A stretch of DNA of 64,000 nt from an uncultured Oscillospiraceae bacterium (GCA_910579545.1 CAJTVI010000008.1:1-64000); one strand, 5' to 3'. Numbered from the stretch's first letter, positions 52,033 to 60,198 are shown. Program-made: numbers and translations. Notes: generated by a model not told the origin, from the sequence alone.

Positions 52033-53343
52033 ATGCAGGCGTATCTCACCGATCTGTTTGGCTTTCTCTCTGCTTCGCCCAGCCGGTACCACGCGGCGCT
52101 GGAATGCGCGGCCCGGCTGCGGGCGGCCGGCTTTGTTCCCCTGCGGGAGACCTCCCCCTGGGCGCTCAGGCCCGGCGGGGCCTACTATGCCGCACGGGGC
52201 GGCGCAAGCGTCATCGCCTTTCGGCTGCCGGCCGGGCCGCTGCAAAGCTGGCGGATCACCGCCGCCCACAGCGACAGCCCCACCTGGCGCATCAAGTGCG
52301 GCGGCCGCCCCGCCCAGGACGAGGTCTACGCCCGGCTGGTCACCGAGGGGTACGGCGGCATGAACATGGCCTCCTGGCTGGACCGGCCGCTCACGGCGGC
52401 GGGCCGGGTGCTGCTGCGCACCGAAGAGGGGGTCGAGAGCCGCGCGGTGTACCTTGACCGGGACCTGCTGACCATCCCCAGCCTTGCCATCCATCTGGAC
52501 CGGGAGCGCAACAAGGGCCACAGCTACGACCCCCAAAAGGAGCTGCAGCCCCTTTACAGCCTGGCCGGCGCGCCCGGCCTGCCCGACCTGCTGGCCGGGG
52601 AGCTGGGGGTAAAGCCGGAGGAAATTCTGGACATGGACCTCGAACTCTGCGCCCGGCAGGCCCCGGTGCTGCTGGGCCCGCAGGGCGAGTTCATCCAGGC
52701 CCCCCGGCTGGACGACCTGGAATGCGCCTGGGGCACCCTGGCCGGCTTTTTGGCCGCGCCGCCCCTGCCCGATACCGGCGCGGTGTGGTGCCTGTTTGAC
52801 AGCGAGGAGATCGGCAGCGGCACCATGCAGGGGGCCTCGGGCAGCTTTTTGCCGGATGTGCTCACCCGGGCCGCGGCCGCGCTGGGCCTTGGGGAGGACG
52901 CCCGCCGGGCCGCGCTGGCCGGCAGCACCGCCCTCAGCGCCGACAATGCCCACGCCCGCCACCCCAATTTTGCCGAAAAGAGCGACCCCCAAAACCTTGT
53001 AAAGCCGGGCGGCGGGGTGGTGCTCAAGTACAGCGCCAGCCAAAAATACACCACCACCGCCGTGACCGGCGGGCTGTTCCGGGCCGTCTGCCAGCGGGCC
53101 GGGGTGCCGGTGCAGGTGTTTGCCAACCGGGCGGACATGCCGGGCGGCAGCACCCTGGGCCACCTGCTCAGCGCCCAGGTAAGCATCCCCATGGCCGACG
53201 TGGGGCTGGCCCAGCTGGCCATGCACTCCTGCGTGGAAACCGCCTCGTCCCGGGACGCCGGCTGGCTGCTGGACGCCATGACCGCCTGGTACGCCGCCGA
53301 CTTTACCTGCACGGCGGACGGCGCGTATACCCTGCGGGGGTAA
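52033..53343 (+). CDS. apeB: M18-family aminopeptidase (aspartyl aminopeptidase-like)
   Basis: A 436-residue dinuclear-Zn peptidase of the M18 family, which removes acidic N-terminal residues from peptides in the cytosol. Motifs: AHSDSP (metal His/Asp), FDSEEIGSGT (catalytic Glu and metal Glu), SADNAHARHPN (metal ligand) and LAMHSCVE (metal His). The length matches. AAGAGGAATAGGT precedes the ATG. It is followed after 16 bases by an AlkD-type gene. Confidence 0.93.
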   Translation: MQAYLTDLFGFLSASPSRYHAALECAARLRAAGFVPLRETSPWALRPGGAYYAARGGASVIAFRLPAGPLQSWRITAAHSDSPTWRIKCGGRPAQDEVYARLVTEGYGGMNMASWLDRPLTAAGRVLLRTEEGVESRAVYLDRDLLTIPSLAIHLDRERNKGHSYDPQKELQPLYSLAGAPGLPDLLAGELGVKPEEILDMDLELCARQAPVLLGPQGEFIQAPRLDDLECAWGTLAGFLAAPPLPDTGAVWCLFDSEEIGSGTMQGASGSFLPDVLTRAAAALGLGEDARRAALAGSTALSADNAHARHPNFAEKSDPQNLVKPGGGVVLKYSASQKYTTTAVTGGLFRAVCQRAGVPVQVFANRADMPGGSTLGHLLSAQVSIPMADVGLAQLAMHSCVETASSRDAGWLLDAMTAWYAADFTCTADGAYTLRG

Positions 53344-53359
53344 GCAAAAAGGAGGCCCC

Positions 53360-54040
53360 ATGACCGACCAACTCCGCGCCCGGCTGGCCGCCCTGGCCGA
53401 CCCCGGCTACCGCGCCTTCCAGCAGCCGCTGCTGCCGGGGGTGGAAGACATGCTGGGCGTGCGGCTGCCGGCGCTGCAAAAAATCGCCGCCCGGCTGGCA
53501 AAGGAGGGCTGGCAGGCCGAGCTTGCCGCCTCGGACCAGACCTTTGAGGAGCGGATGCTGCGCGGGCTGGTGCTTGGCCGGCTTGCGGGCACACCGGCAC
53601 AAATCCTGCCGATGGTGCGGGAGTTTTTGCCGGCGATCGACAACTGGTCGGTCTGCGACAGCTTCTGCGCTGGGTTTAAAATAGCAAAAATATACAAAGA
53701 GGAAATCTTTGCCTTTGCCGCCGAATGCGTCGCCAGCCCCGCGGAGTACACCGCAAGGGTGGGGGCGGTGCTGCTGCTCTGGTACTATGCCGGCCCCGAG
53801 TACCTGCCCCGCAGTTTGGCGGCCTACCGGCGGCTGACCTGCCCGGCCTTTTACGCCCGGATGGCGGCGGCCTGGGGGTACTCGGTGTTTGCGGCCGCCG
53901 GCTTTGAGCAGACGGTCGCGGCCATGCAGGCGGCCGGGCTGGAGGACGCGGTTTGGAACAAGGCGCTGCAAAAAATGCGGGAGAGCCGCCGCATCACCCC
54001 CGCCCAAAAGCAGTGGTGCAAAGAGCACAAGCGGCGGTGA
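53360..54040 (+). CDS. AlkD-type DNA alkylation repair protein
   Basis: A 226-residue all-helical HEAT-repeat DNA glycosylase, family DNA_alkylation, that removes bulky cationic alkylated bases without flipping. The core has PAIDNWSVCDSFCAGFK with the catalytic-site Asp/Trp, then RVGAVLLLWYY. AAAAGGAGGCCCC precedes the ATG and only 16 bases separate it from the peptidase gene, so they are likely co-transcribed. There is no neighbouring ada-type regulator. Confidence 0.85.
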   Translation: MTDQLRARLAALADPGYRAFQQPLLPGVEDMLGVRLPALQKIAARLAKEGWQAELAASDQTFEERMLRGLVLGRLAGTPAQILPMVREFLPAIDNWSVCDSFCAGFKIAKIYKEEIFAFAAECVASPAEYTARVGAVLLLWYYAGPEYLPRSLAAYRRLTCPAFYARMAAAWGYSVFAAAGFEQTVAAMQAAGLEDAVWNKALQKMRESRRITPAQKQWCKEHKRR

Positions 54041-54323
54041 GCGGCCCCTGCAAAATACAAATTGGAATATTGCATTAAAATATTACAGAAGAGCGGGATA
54101 AAAGGCGGGGTGCGGCCCCGCAAAGCGATGGCGCGCAGCCCCGCCCCGGGCAGGGGAGGGGCAGGCGAAAGCTTGGGCGGGCAAAGCGGATCGCCGCAGA
54201 GCGGCGGTTTTGGGGCCGGGGCCGGAGAGGGGCTTGGGCCGTCCCGCCCGGCCAGGCCAGCGATCAGGCCCGGGCGCAGGGACGCTCTGATTTTTCAAGA
54301 AGCTTTGGGGAGGGGATGGGGCA

Positions 54324-55262
54324 ATGGAAGTGGGCCGGTTTGCGCCCTCGCCCTCGGGGCGGATGCATCTGGGCAACCTCTTTTGCAGCCTGCTGGCCTG
54401 GCTGAGCGCCAGGAGCGCCGGCGGGCGGGTGGTGCTGCGCATCGAGGACCTCGACCCCCTGCGCTGCCCCCGCGCCTTTGCCGACGAGATCGAGCGGGAC
54501 CTTGGCTGGCTGGGCCTTTTTTGGGACGAGGGCGGCAGCCTGGGCGGGCCGCGCGGCCCCTACTACCAGCAGGAGCGCACCGCCCTGTACGCAAAGGCCT
54601 GCGGGCTGCTGGCCGGGCGGGGCCTTGCCTACCCCTGCTTTTGCAGCCGGGCCCAGCTGCACGCGGCCAGCGCCCCCCACCGGGAGGACGGCGCGCCGGT
54701 CTACCCGGGGACCTGTCGCGCCCTCACCGAGGCCGGGCGGGCCGAAAGGGCCAAAACCCGCCCGCCGGCCCTGCGGCTGATGGTGCCAAACGAGACAGTG
54801 GCCTTTACCGACGGCCATCTTGGCCGGTATGCCGAAAACCTCGCCAGCGACTGCGGCGATTTTATCCTGCGCCGGTCGGACGGGGTGCACGCCTACCAGC
54901 TGGCGGTGGTGCTGGACGACGCGGCCATGGGGGTCACCCAGGTGGTGCGCGGGGCCGACCTGCTCTCCAGCACCCCCCGGCAGATTTACCTCTACCGTCT
55001 GCTGGGCCTGCCCGTCCCCCGCTTTTACCACCTGCCGCTGCTGACCGACGCCGAGGGCCGCCGGCTCTCCAAGCGGGATGGGGACGTGAGCCTTGAGCGG
55101 CTGCGGCAAAAATACACCCCCGAGGAGGTGGTAGGCCGGCTGGCCTTTTTGGCCGGGCTGCAGCCCGCGCCCGCCCCCCGCACGGCCCAAAGCCTTGTGG
55201 AGGGCTTTGCCTGGGAAAAGGTGCCCAGGGAGGACGTCCGCATCCCCAAGGGGCTGTTTTGA
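54324..55262 (+). CDS. gluQ: Glutamyl-queuosine tRNA(Asp) synthetase-like protein GluQ
   Basis: A 312-residue GluRS paralogue lacking the anticodon-binding domain. The class I motif GRFAPSPSGRMHLGNL (HxGH variant HLGN) opens the protein. The Zn ligands are CFC (about 112) and YPGTC (about 133), and the KMSKS-like loop is RLSKRDGD. GluQ attaches glutamate to queuosine in tRNA-Asp; in this organism it could also be a misnamed truncated GluRS. GGGGAGGGGATGGGGCA precedes the ATG. The 283 bases upstream (54041-54323) contain no recognisable feature. Confidence 0.88.
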   Translation: MEVGRFAPSPSGRMHLGNLFCSLLAWLSARSAGGRVVLRIEDLDPLRCPRAFADEIERDLGWLGLFWDEGGSLGGPRGPYYQQERTALYAKACGLLAGRGLAYPCFCSRAQLHAASAPHREDGAPVYPGTCRALTEAGRAERAKTRPPALRLMVPNETVAFTDGHLGRYAENLASDCGDFILRRSDGVHAYQLAVVLDDAAMGVTQVVRGADLLSSTPRQIYLYRLLGLPVPRFYHLPLLTDAEGRRLSKRDGDVSLERLRQKYTPEEVVGRLAFLAGLQPAPAPRTAQSLVEGFAWEKVPREDVRIPKGLF

Positions 55263-55314
55263 GCGGGGGAATGCTTTTGCCACCCCTCCGCGCCGGTTTT
55301 GCCGTAAGTTTCTC

Positions 55315-55383
55315 TTGACAAGGGGCAAACTATGGGGTATCCTTGTTTTTAGAAAGGCTACACCCCCCGGGGGTGGGGTATAG
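55315..55383 (+). promoter_or_regulatory. Copper-responsive promoter with CsoR-type operator
   Basis: TTGACA (55315-55320), 17 bases, TATCCT (55338-55343). Downstream, a near-palindrome of about 26 bases (55358-55383) with CTACACCCCCC on one side and GGGGGTGGGGTATAG on the other has the G-tract/C-tract layout of CsoR operators. The gap up to copA (55384-55545) is Ala-codon-like GC-rich sequence with partial repeats of GCAAAACACGGC and no gene. Confidence 0.7.
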
Positions 55384-55545
55384 CGCACAGCCGCACAAGC
55401 GCCGCCCTTGCACCCATGCAGGGCCCGCAAAACGCGGCCCTTGCAAAACACGGCGGCCGCACAGGAGCGGTGTGTATGCCAGTGCAAACACGGCCGCCGC
55501 GCAAACACCACCCCCCAATACCCTCCCGGAAAGGAGCAGATCCCC

Positions 55546-58167
55546 ATGCATCAATCCGCCCAGCAATATTCGGTCACCGGTATGAGCTGCGCCGCCTGCA
55601 GCGTCCATGTGGAAAAGGCGGTGGCCGCCCTGCCGGGGGTCAAGAGCGTTTCGGTGAGCCTGCTTACCAACAGCATGGCGGTCGAGGCCGAGCCCGGGAC
55701 CACCCCGGACCAGATCATCGGGGCGGTCCAGGACGCGGGCTACGGCGCGGCGCTGCGCGGCGCGCAAAACGCGGCGGCCGCGGCCGCCGCCCCGGCAAAC
55801 GACCCCCTGGCCGATACCGAGACCCCGGCCCTCAAGCGGCGGCTCATCGCGTCCCTCTGCTTTTTGGTGCCGCTCATGGTGCTCACCATGGGCCACATGG
55901 TGGGCATCCCCACCCCCGGCTTTCTGGCCGGGGAGCAAAACGCCGCCAACTTTGCGCTGGCCCAGCTGCTGCTTACCCTGCCGGTGCTGCTGATCAACCA
56001 AAAGTTCTTTGTCAACGGGGCCAAGGGGCTCTGGCGGCGGGCCCCCGGCATGGACGCGCTGGTGGCGCTGGGGGCCGGGGCGGCGGTGGTCTACGGGGTG
56101 TTCGCCATGGCCCAGATCAACTACGGCATGGGCCACGGCGACGCCGCGCGGGTGCACACCTACCTGCACGACCTCTATTTTGAGGCCGCCGCCATGATCC
56201 TCACCCTTATCACGGTGGGCAAGATGCTGGAGGCCCGCAGCAAGGGCAAAACCACCAGCGCCCTGCGGGGACTGATGGACCTGGCCCCCAAAACCGCCAC
56301 CGTCCTGCGCGGCGGGCAGGAGCTCACCATCCCCATTGCCGAGCTTGTGCAGGGCGATGAGTTCGTGGTGCGCCCCGGCGAGAGCATCCCGGCCGACGGG
56401 GTGGTGGAGGAGGGGGAGAGCGCGGTCAACGAGGCGGCGCTTACCGGCGAGAGCCTGCCGGTGGATAAGGCCGCCGGCGATGCGGTGAGCGCCGCCACCC
56501 TCAACCAGTCCGGCTTTCTGCGCTGCCGGGCCACCCGGGTGGGGCAGGATACCACCTTAAGCCAGATCATCCAGATGGTGCAGGACGCCGCGGCCGGCAA
56601 GGCCCCCCTTGCCAAGATCGCGGATAAGGTCTCGGGCGTCTTTGTGCCGGTGGTCATCTCGATCGCGCTGGTCACCGCCCTCGGCTGGCTGGCCGCGGGG
56701 CAGACGGTAAGCTTTGCGCTGGCCCGGGGCATCTCGGTGCTGGTGATCAGCTGCCCCTGCGCGCTGGGGCTCGCCACCCCGGTGGCCATCATGGTGGGCA
56801 GCGGCATGGGGGCCAAAAACGGCATCCTGTTTAAGACCGCCGCCAGCCTGGAGGCCGCCGGCCGGGTGGGCACCGTGGTGCTGGACAAAACCGGCACGGT
56901 CACCGCCGGCAAGCCCGAGGTCACCGACCTTGTCTGCGCCGAAGGGGTCAGCGAGGAGCAGCTGCTGGCCCTTGCCGCGGCGCTGGAGGCCAAAAGCGAG
57001 CATCCGCTGGCCCGCGCCGTGCTGGAGCAGGCGGCGGCCAGGGGCATCGCCCCCGCCGGGGCGGACGGCTTTGAGGCGCTGCCCGGCCACGGCCTGCGCG
57101 GGGTGGTAAACGGCCGCGCGGCGGTGGGCGGCAACGCCGGCTTTGTGGCAAAGGCCGCCCCGCTGGGCGGTTTACAGGCGGCGGGGGAGGCCCTTGCCGC
57201 CGAGGGCAAAACCCCCCTCTACTTTGCAGTGCAGCCGGAAGGCGCGGCCGGGCCGGGGGATGCGGCCGCGGGTGACCTTAGCGCGGCCGCCTGCCCCATC
57301 CAAACCGACGCCCCCGGCGGCATGCGGCCGCTGGGCATCATCGCGGTGGCGGACGTGGTCAAGCCCACCAGCGCCGAGGCCATCCGCCAGCTGCAGGGCA
57401 TGGGGGTGCGGGTGGTCATGCTCACCGGCGACAACCAGCGCACCGCCGAGGCCATCGGCCGGCAGGTGGGGGTGGACGCGGTGGTGGCCGGGGTGCTGCC
57501 CGCCGGCAAGGAGGCCGAGGTGCGCCGCCTGTCCGCCCATGGGGACGTTGCCATGGTGGGGGACGGCATCAACGACGCCCCGGCCCTTACCAGCGCGGCG
57601 GTGGGCATCGCCATCGGCGCGGGGGCGGACGTTGCCATCGACGCGGCCGACCTTGTGCTGATGAAAAGCGACCTGCTGGACGTGCCGGCGGCCATCCGGC
57701 TCTCCCGCGCGGTGGTCACCAACATCCACCAAAACCTCTTCTGGGCCTTTTTGTACAACAGCCTGGGCATCCCGCTGGCCATGGGCCTGTTTGCCCGGTG
57801 GGGCCTGGTGCTCAACCCCATGTTCGGCGCGGCGGCCATGAGCCTTTCCAGCTTCTGCGTGGTCACCAACGCTCTGCGCCTCAACCTCTTTGACCTGCAC
57901 AGCACCAAGCGCGACCATAAGCGCCGCGCCGCGGATACCAAGAAAAAAGGAGAGACGACCATGACAAAAACACTCAAGATCGAGGGCATGATGTGCCCCC
58001 ACTGCTCCGGCCGGGTCGAAAAGGCCCTCAACGCCCTCGAGGGGGTCACCGCCAGCGTAAACTTAGAGGCCGGCACCGCCGCCGTGACCTGCCCGGACGG
58101 CTTTGACGCCGCCGCCCTCAAACAGGCGGTGGAGGACGCGGGCTACACCGTAACGGCGGTGGAATAA
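55546..58167 (+). CDS. copA: Copper-translocating P1B-type ATPase CopA with C-terminal HMA domain
   Basis: An 873-residue Cu(I) exporter. An N-terminal HMA domain has GMSCAACSVHV; eight membrane segments include the CPC copper site in ISCPCALGLATP. The A domain has TGES, the P domain DKTGTVT, and the HP motif is SEHPLARA. The ATP domain ends in GDGINDAPAL. After the last membrane segments the chain continues into a second HMA domain (GMMCPHCSGRVEKAL) of CopZ type, joined by a Lys-rich linker. ATG 55546 has AAAGGAG upstream. An internal ribosome site for the last domain is present at 57943-57961. Confidence 0.95.
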   Translation: MHQSAQQYSVTGMSCAACSVHVEKAVAALPGVKSVSVSLLTNSMAVEAEPGTTPDQIIGAVQDAGYGAALRGAQNAAAAAAAPANDPLADTETPALKRRLIASLCFLVPLMVLTMGHMVGIPTPGFLAGEQNAANFALAQLLLTLPVLLINQKFFVNGAKGLWRRAPGMDALVALGAGAAVVYGVFAMAQINYGMGHGDAARVHTYLHDLYFEAAAMILTLITVGKMLEARSKGKTTSALRGLMDLAPKTATVLRGGQELTIPIAELVQGDEFVVRPGESIPADGVVEEGESAVNEAALTGESLPVDKAAGDAVSAATLNQSGFLRCRATRVGQDTTLSQIIQMVQDAAAGKAPLAKIADKVSGVFVPVVISIALVTALGWLAAGQTVSFALARGISVLVISCPCALGLATPVAIMVGSGMGAKNGILFKTAASLEAAGRVGTVVLDKTGTVTAGKPEVTDLVCAEGVSEEQLLALAAALEAKSEHPLARAVLEQAAARGIAPAGADGFEALPGHGLRGVVNGRAAVGGNAGFVAKAAPLGGLQAAGEALAAEGKTPLYFAVQPEGAAGPGDAAAGDLSAAACPIQTDAPGGMRPLGIIAVADVVKPTSAEAIRQLQGMGVRVVMLTGDNQRTAEAIGRQVGVDAVVAGVLPAGKEAEVRRLSAHGDVAMVGDGINDAPALTSAAVGIAIGAGADVAIDAADLVLMKSDLLDVPAAIRLSRAVVTNIHQNLFWAFLYNSLGIPLAMGLFARWGLVLNPMFGAAAMSLSSFCVVTNALRLNLFDLHSTKRDHKRRAADTKKKGETTMTKTLKIEGMMCPHCSGRVEKALNALEGVTASVNLEAGTAAVTCPDGFDAAALKQAVEDAGYTVTAVE
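57961..58167 (+). CDS. copZ: Possible internally initiated CopZ-like copper chaperone within copA
   Basis: Inside and in frame with copA, AAAAAAGGAGAGACGACC precedes an ATG that would yield a 68-residue HMA protein, TKTLKIEGMMCPHCSGRVEKA and so on, the size of a free CopZ. It reads as though a formerly separate copZ has lost the intervening stop, or as though both a fused and a free form are made. Evidence is the ribosome site and the family length; expression is inference. The stop overlaps the csoR start. Confidence 0.55.
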   Translation: MTKTLKIEGMMCPHCSGRVEKALNALEGVTASVNLEAGTAAVTCPDGFDAAALKQAVEDAGYTVTAVE

Positions 58168-58430
58168 TGCAGGCGGACAAGCAAGCGGTCACCCGGCTGA
58201 TCAAGACCGCCCGCGGCCAGCTGGACGGGGTGCTGCGCATGATCGAGGAGGACCGCTACTGCCTGGACATCGCCGGCCAGCTGGCCGCGGCCCAGGCCAT
58301 CCTCAAAAAAGCGAACCGCGAGGTGTTGCAGGCGCATCTGGAGCACTGCGTGGCCGACGCGGCCGACAGCCAGAACGCCCGGGAAAAGATCGCGGAATTG
58401 GTGGACATTTTTGACAAGATGACCCGGTAG
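58167..58430 (+). CDS. csoR: Copper-sensing repressor CsoR
   Basis: An 87-residue four-helix-bundle DNA-binding repressor that releases its operator on Cu(I) binding. Copper ligands: Cys in RYCLDI (about 32), His and Cys in HLEHC (about 57 and 61). The rest matches RcnR/CsoR (RGQLDGVLRMIEEDRYCLDI, split around MIEED). The ATG overlaps the copA stop by one base, so it is translated with copA, an autoregulatory operon arrangement. The likely target is the operator at 55358. Confidence 0.92.
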   Translation: MQADKQAVTRLIKTARGQLDGVLRMIEEDRYCLDIAGQLAAAQAILKKANREVLQAHLEHCVADAADSQNAREKIAELVDIFDKMTR

Positions 58431-58478
58431 GCGGGCGAAAAAGCCGCCCCCGCGCCCCAGGCGGGCGGAAAAAAGCAA

Positions 58479-58516
58479 AAAGGGAGCGCCGCGGAAAAAT
58501 CCGCGGCGCTCCCTTT
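58479..58516. terminator. Bidirectional terminator between csoR and the BASS transporter
   Basis: AAAGGGAGCGCCGCGGA-AAAA-TCCGCGGCGCTCCCTTT, a long perfect stem with T-rich flanks in both directions between convergent genes. Confidence 0.88.
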
Positions 58517-58529
58517 TGGATGTGAAGGT

Positions 58530-59489
58530 TTATTTTTCCGCCGGCTGCGCGGGGGCGTCCTCCCAGCGGTTGTAGAGGTTTGCCAGCACCGCGCCCGAGA
58601 TGTTGTGCCACACCGAGAAGATCGCGCCCGGCACGGTGGCCATGGCAAGGTCCGGGAAGGCGGTGCCGGCCAACGAGGTGGCGAGGCCGGAATTCTGCAT
58701 GCCGATCTCCACCGAGAGGGCCTTGGCCTTGGGCACGCTCAGGTGCAGCAGCTTGCCGAGGCCAAGGCCGCAGGCGTAGCCCAACAGGTTATGCAGGATC
58801 ACCACCACAAACACGATGGCGCCGGTGGTAAGGATCTTTTCGGCGTTGTGCGAGACCACCGCCGCCACGATCAGGCAGATGGCCACCACCGACACCGAGG
58901 GCAGCACCTTGACCAGCTTTTGGGTAAACTGCCCAAACAGCTTGTTGATCACAAAGCCCAGCACAATGGGGATGATGACCACCTGCACGATGGATTTGAA
59001 CATGCTCAGGATGTCCACCGTAACGGTGGTGCGCAGCAGAAGGTAGGTGATGGCCGGGGTGAGGAAGGGGGCCAGCAGGGTGTTTACGCTGGTCATGCCC
59101 ACCGAGAGGGCCACGTCCCCCTTGGAAAGGTAGGTGATCACGTTGCTGGAGGTGCCGCCCGGGCAGGTGCCCACCAGCACCACGCCGGCCAGCAGCGCCG
59201 CGTCCAGCCGGAAGGTCACCCCCAGCAGCCAGGCCAGCAGCGGCATGATGGTAAACTGGGCCACGCAGCCAAGGATGATGTCCTTGGGGCGGGTGAACAC
59301 CAGCTTAAAGTCCTCCAGCCGCAGGGTAAGCCCCATACCGAACATCACCACCATCAGCAGGTAGTTGACCCACCCGGTCTGGATCCACAAGCAGCTTGCC
59401 GGCACAAACAGGGCCAGCGCCGCCACCGCCAGCACGATAAACGCCATGTACCTGCCAAAAAAATCGCTGATCTTTTCCAATGCTTTCAT
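58530..59489 (-). CDS. Bile acid:Na+ symporter (BASS) family transporter
   Basis: A 319-residue membrane protein with about ten segments. BASS hallmarks are GLTLRLEDF near residue 53, GTCPGGTSSNVITYLSKGDVALS (Na+-site region, about 107-129) and EIGMQNSGLATSLA. BASS members carry bile acids, pyruvate, pantoate-type keto acids or steroids. Here a T-box leader precedes the gene, so the substrate is likely an amino-acid-related compound, perhaps a branched-chain 2-keto acid. ATG 59489 has GGGAGGAATCTGAAAG upstream. Confidence 0.88.
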   Translation of the reverse strand: MKALEKISDFFGRYMAFIVLAVAALALFVPASCLWIQTGWVNYLLMVVMFGMGLTLRLEDFKLVFTRPKDIILGCVAQFTIMPLLAWLLGVTFRLDAALLAGVVLVGTCPGGTSSNVITYLSKGDVALSVGMTSVNTLLAPFLTPAITYLLLRTTVTVDILSMFKSIVQVVIIPIVLGFVINKLFGQFTQKLVKVLPSVSVVAICLIVAAVVSHNAEKILTTGAIVFVVVILHNLLGYACGLGLGKLLHLSVPKAKALSVEIGMQNSGLATSLAGTAFPDLAMATVPGAIFSVWHNISGAVLANLYNRWEDAPAQPAEK

Positions 59490-59602
59490 CTTTCAGATTC
59501 CTCCCTCTTGTTTTTGACCCTGACGCCCCGCCGCAAAAAGGGTACCCCGCCGCAAATCGGCCCGGCAAAGCCCGGCCGCAGCGCCCAAAAGCCTGCCGCA
59601 AA

Positions 59603-59925
59603 ACAAAAGCGCCCCTGTCTCTCAAAGAGACAAAGGCGCACACCTCTGCGGTACCACTCTTCTTGCCGGCAAAACCCGGCCGCTCTGCCCATATCCAGCA
59701 ATATGGGATAGGATAACGGCTATCGACCGTCTGGGCTTACTTGGCCCGCCGTGCAAAAAGCCCGGCCGGGCGGTTTGGCCCAAAAGCTCGGAGGGGATCT
59801 TCACGGGCCTGCTCCGGCTGCCTTGCACCGGCCGGCAGCTCTCTTGCCGGGCTGTAAAAACAGCCCCTTGTCAGCACAGCCCCGCTACTCTTCCTCGTCA
59901 ACGCGGTGTCATATCGCCCCCTACT
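59603..59925 (-). ncRNA. T-box riboswitch (probable Ile-responsive) for the BASS transporter
   Basis: Stem I begins with GACGAGGAAGAGTAG (the AGTA loop-E motif). The specifier loop on its 3' side, GAAG-ATC-C, is read as AUC (59798-59796). The T-box is AGAGTGGTACCGCAG (59660-59646), and the terminator has arms GCGCC..TGTCTC/GAGACA..GGCGC followed by TTTTGTTTT (59603-59640). The antiterminator bulge UGGU would pair with discriminator base A73, as in tRNA-Ile. GAU (Asp) one base earlier is less likely because tRNA-Asp has G73. Confidence 0.85.
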
Positions 59926-59948
59926 TTACCACCATGCCGGCGGCTTGT
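59926..59948 (-). promoter_or_regulatory. Promoter of the T-box leader
   Basis: On the minus strand TTGACA, a 17-base spacer and TAAAGT lie just upstream of the leader. The structured element copy 3 starts 18 bases beyond the -35. Confidence 0.75.
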
Positions 59949-59966
59949 CAAGCAAAAATTGGCGCG

Positions 59967-60110
59967 GGGAGTGTCCGCTGCAAGGGTTTTTGCCGGCACA
60001 GGTCGGGGGCGGGGGAGAGTCTCGAAAGGCTTTCGGGGCAGGGGCCCTGTTGCCTTGAGAGACTGCTCCCACGCACCCGGCCGGGGAGACGGCAGGCGTC
60101 TTTGCCCGCC
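59967..60110 (+). repeat. Structured ~147-bp element, copy 3
   Basis: Starts GGGAGTGTCC; contains TCGGGGGCGGGGGAG pairing with CTCCCACGCACCCGG, the hairpin GAGAGTC-TCGAAA-GGCTTTC and GGGC-AGGG-GCCC, then CCTTGAGAGACTG. The 3' end has diverged (no GACACTCCC), so the outer stem is incomplete. It is intergenic between the T-box promoter and the repeat unit that abuts the MATE stop codon. Confidence 0.75.
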
Positions 60111-60134
60111 GCCGCACCTGAAAGATAAATCCCC

Positions 60135-60198
60135 GCCGCGCGGAGGATTCCGCGCGGCATAAGGGGGTCCAGGGGGATTGCATCCCCCTGGATCGGCC
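60135..60198 (+). repeat. Two-hairpin REP/BIME-like unit abutting the MATE stop codon
   Basis: GCCGCGCGGA/TCCGCGCGGC then GGGGGTCCAGGGGG-ATTGCAT-CCCCCTGGATCGGCC, ending exactly at the base before the MATE stop. On the minus strand it is a hairpin immediately after that gene and may serve as its mRNA 3' end. Confidence 0.75.

Noticed and set aside
57961-58167. Separate copZ gene with its own stop-separated frame
   Set aside because: There is no stop codon between copA and the CopZ-like domain; it is in frame, so I report a fusion with a possible internal start instead.
58530-59489. Arsenite or other metal transporter linked to the copper operon
   Set aside because: The protein has BASS motifs, its gene is convergent with csoR across a terminator, and it has its own T-box promoter.
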